This document shows positions 6,700 through 7,869 of a stretch of 7,869 bases of DNA, one piece after another. Location: assembly GCA_023443705.1 (NCBI GenBank), contig JAEZTD010000083.1:1-7869 (forward strand). The letters are read 5' to 3'. Source of the stretch: Bacillota bacterium (GTDB taxonomy: Bacteria > Bacillota > Clostridia > Christensenellales > Aristaeellaceae). The notes under the pieces are model-generated. The model did not search any database, was not told the DNA's origin, and saw only the letters and a program-made list of their open reading frames with translations. The position numbers and the translations under genes were made by a program. Each line of letters opens with the position of its first letter. The first letter of the stretch is position 1.

Positions 6700-7848
6700 C
6701 TATTGTATGCTCTTGAAAAAAGTATCGACGTGACCCAGGGCCGCGCCAAGGGCCGAAGCCTCCAGGTGGTGGCGACAGACCCGGATGTACTCAGCGTTCT
6801 GCTCAAAGGTGTTGAGCGGCGCGGCGCGGCGCCGAAGCTCCGGGAGGTATTCATCGAGGAAGCTGCCGACAAAGCCGCCGACCACCACTTCGCAGTCATA
6901 CGCCATTGAAAGATTCGTGACCGCAAGCGCGAGCCAGTCCAGGTACTGGTCAAAGGCCTCCCGGCAGACTGGGTCGCCCAAGCGCAGCATGCGGAAGAAT
7001 TCGTGCAGGCTGCCGCCCGCCAGGTCCGAAAGCCTTACCGCCGCGCAGTAGGCGTCAACGCAGCCGATCTGCCCGCAGTAGCATTTTCTGCCACCGGGCA
7101 CCAGCCGCATGTGGCCGAACTCGCCGCTGTGCTGATGGACGCCCGGATACAGCCGATTGTTTAAGAAAATCGCGCCGCCAACGCAGAAATTGAGCGACAG
7201 GTAGACGAAAGCGTGTTCCTCGAGGCCGCGGGCCTCGGCGAAACCCGCGGCGCTGGCATCGTTGAAGAATGCGCATGGAATGCCCCTGAGCCTGTCGCTA
7301 AAGCGGGCGCAGGGGATGTTGCGGATGTCCAGCGCGTGGGAATAGAGGATCTTCTCCCCGGCCTGGTCGATGATTCCGGGGATTGAAAAACCCGCGCCGA
7401 GGATGGCGCCACGGGTCAGGCCGACGCCGGGCATGTCCAGCGCATCCTCGATAAAGCCGAGGATCAGCTGCCCGACCCGGTCGTAATACGCGTCATCCGG
7501 CGAAAAGGCGCAGGTGATTCGGCGGTGCATGACGATGGCGCCGGTCAGATCCACCAGCACCAGCCCCAGATCGCTTCTGGTCACGTCCACCCCGACGGCG
7601 ACCTTGAGGCGGGGGATGGGCGCGATGGCCGTCGCTTTGCGGCCGCCGGTGGACCTGAGCTGGCCGGTTTCGCGGATCAGCCCGTCACCCAGCAGCCCCT
7701 TGACGTTTTGAATCACGGTGGGCAGGCTCATGTCCAGCGCCTCTACCAGCTGCTGCTTGGTGGTCTGCCCGCGCATGTACACATATTCCAAGATGCGGCT
7801 GCGGTTGTGCAGGCGGATGTCGCGGCCGCCGGTCTTGAGCGTTTTCAT
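6700..7848 (-). CDS. ROK-family (NagC/XylR-type) transcriptional repressor
   Basis: This 382-residue cytoplasmic protein joins a DNA-binding domain to a sugar-kinase-like effector domain. The winged helix-turn-helix lies near 15-62 (NRSRILEYVY through GLIRETG), followed by the usual GGR linker (68-70). The ROK domain begins at about 82 with GVDVTRSDLG. It keeps N196-D197, GEFGH at 242-246, and the zinc motif C256-x-C258-G-x-x-G-C263 with H246 as the fourth ligand; D265 replaces the common Glu. The glycine-rich loop is degenerate (NFCVGGAI, 220-227), fitting a sensor rather than a kinase. The start at 7848 follows GGGGTG 6 bases upstream; an in-frame GTG at 7857 would add only three residues. 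Members usually release DNA on binding a sugar or sugar phosphate. It is encoded upstream of, and in the same direction as, the transporter operon, so it probably controls it. Confidence 0.93.
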   Translation of the reverse strand: MKTLKTGGRDIRLHNRSRILEYVYMRGQTTKQQLVEALDMSLPTVIQNVKGLLGDGLIRETGQLRSTGGRKATAIAPIPRLKVAVGVDVTRSDLGLVLVDLTGAIVMHRRITCAFSPDDAYYDRVGQLILGFIEDALDMPGVGLTRGAILGAGFSIPGIIDQAGEKILYSHALDIRNIPCARFSDRLRGIPCAFFNDASAAGFAEARGLEEHAFVYLSLNFCVGGAIFLNNRLYPGVHQHSGEFGHMRLVPGGRKCYCGQIGCVDAYCAAVRLSDLAGGSLHEFFRMLRLGDPVCREAFDQYLDWLALAVTNLSMAYDCEVVVGGFVGSFLDEYLPELRRRAAPLNTFEQNAEYIRVCRHHLEASALGAALGHVDTFFKSIQ

Positions 7849-7869
7849 GAAACACACCCCGGGGCGCGC

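Overview
The window is about 60% GC with AT-rich intergenic stretches and strong AGGAGG-type ribosome binding sites. It carries five protein-coding genes in an ordinary bacterial arrangement. The gene content (cyanophycin synthetase, a CUT1-type sugar ABC transporter without its own ATPase gene, and a ROK repressor) suits a Bacillota/Clostridia-like organism. The binding protein, however, has a signal peptidase I type leader with no lipobox cysteine, which is atypical for most Gram-positives. The taxonomic placement is an inference; no rRNA or other marker gene is present.

Layout: positions 2-1858 (+) hold the 3' two thirds of a cyanophycin synthetase gene (cphA), cut by the left edge. It converges on a minus-strand block. 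That block, read right to left, is: a ROK-family repressor (7848-6700) with its own GC-rich terminator (6677-6647); a 405-base regulatory gap with a near-consensus promoter (TTGACA-17-TATGAT, 6531-6503), two palindromes near the start site and a leader of about 200 bases; then a four-gene operon. The operon encodes a solute-binding protein (6294-4951), an intergenic stem-loop (4928-4890), a MalF-like permease (4789-3893), a MalG-like permease (3880-3008) and a zinc-dependent medium-chain dehydrogenase (2962-1940). It ends at a stem-loop with a U tract (1922-1881).

Functionally, the minus-strand block looks like a self-contained uptake-and-oxidation module. The binding protein and two permeases import a sugar, polyol or glycoside, powered by a shared MsmK/MsmX-type ATPase encoded elsewhere. 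The dehydrogenase probably oxidises a hydroxyl of the imported compound or a derivative. The ROK protein is the likely local repressor, with the palindrome over the -10 element as its best operator candidate. The substrate cannot be read from the sequence. Storage-polymer synthesis by CphA is a separate, convergently transcribed function.

I found no clear sign of a previously undescribed system, mobile element, CRISPR array or RNA gene. The most informative non-coding parts are the operon's regulatory region and the intergenic stem-loops.
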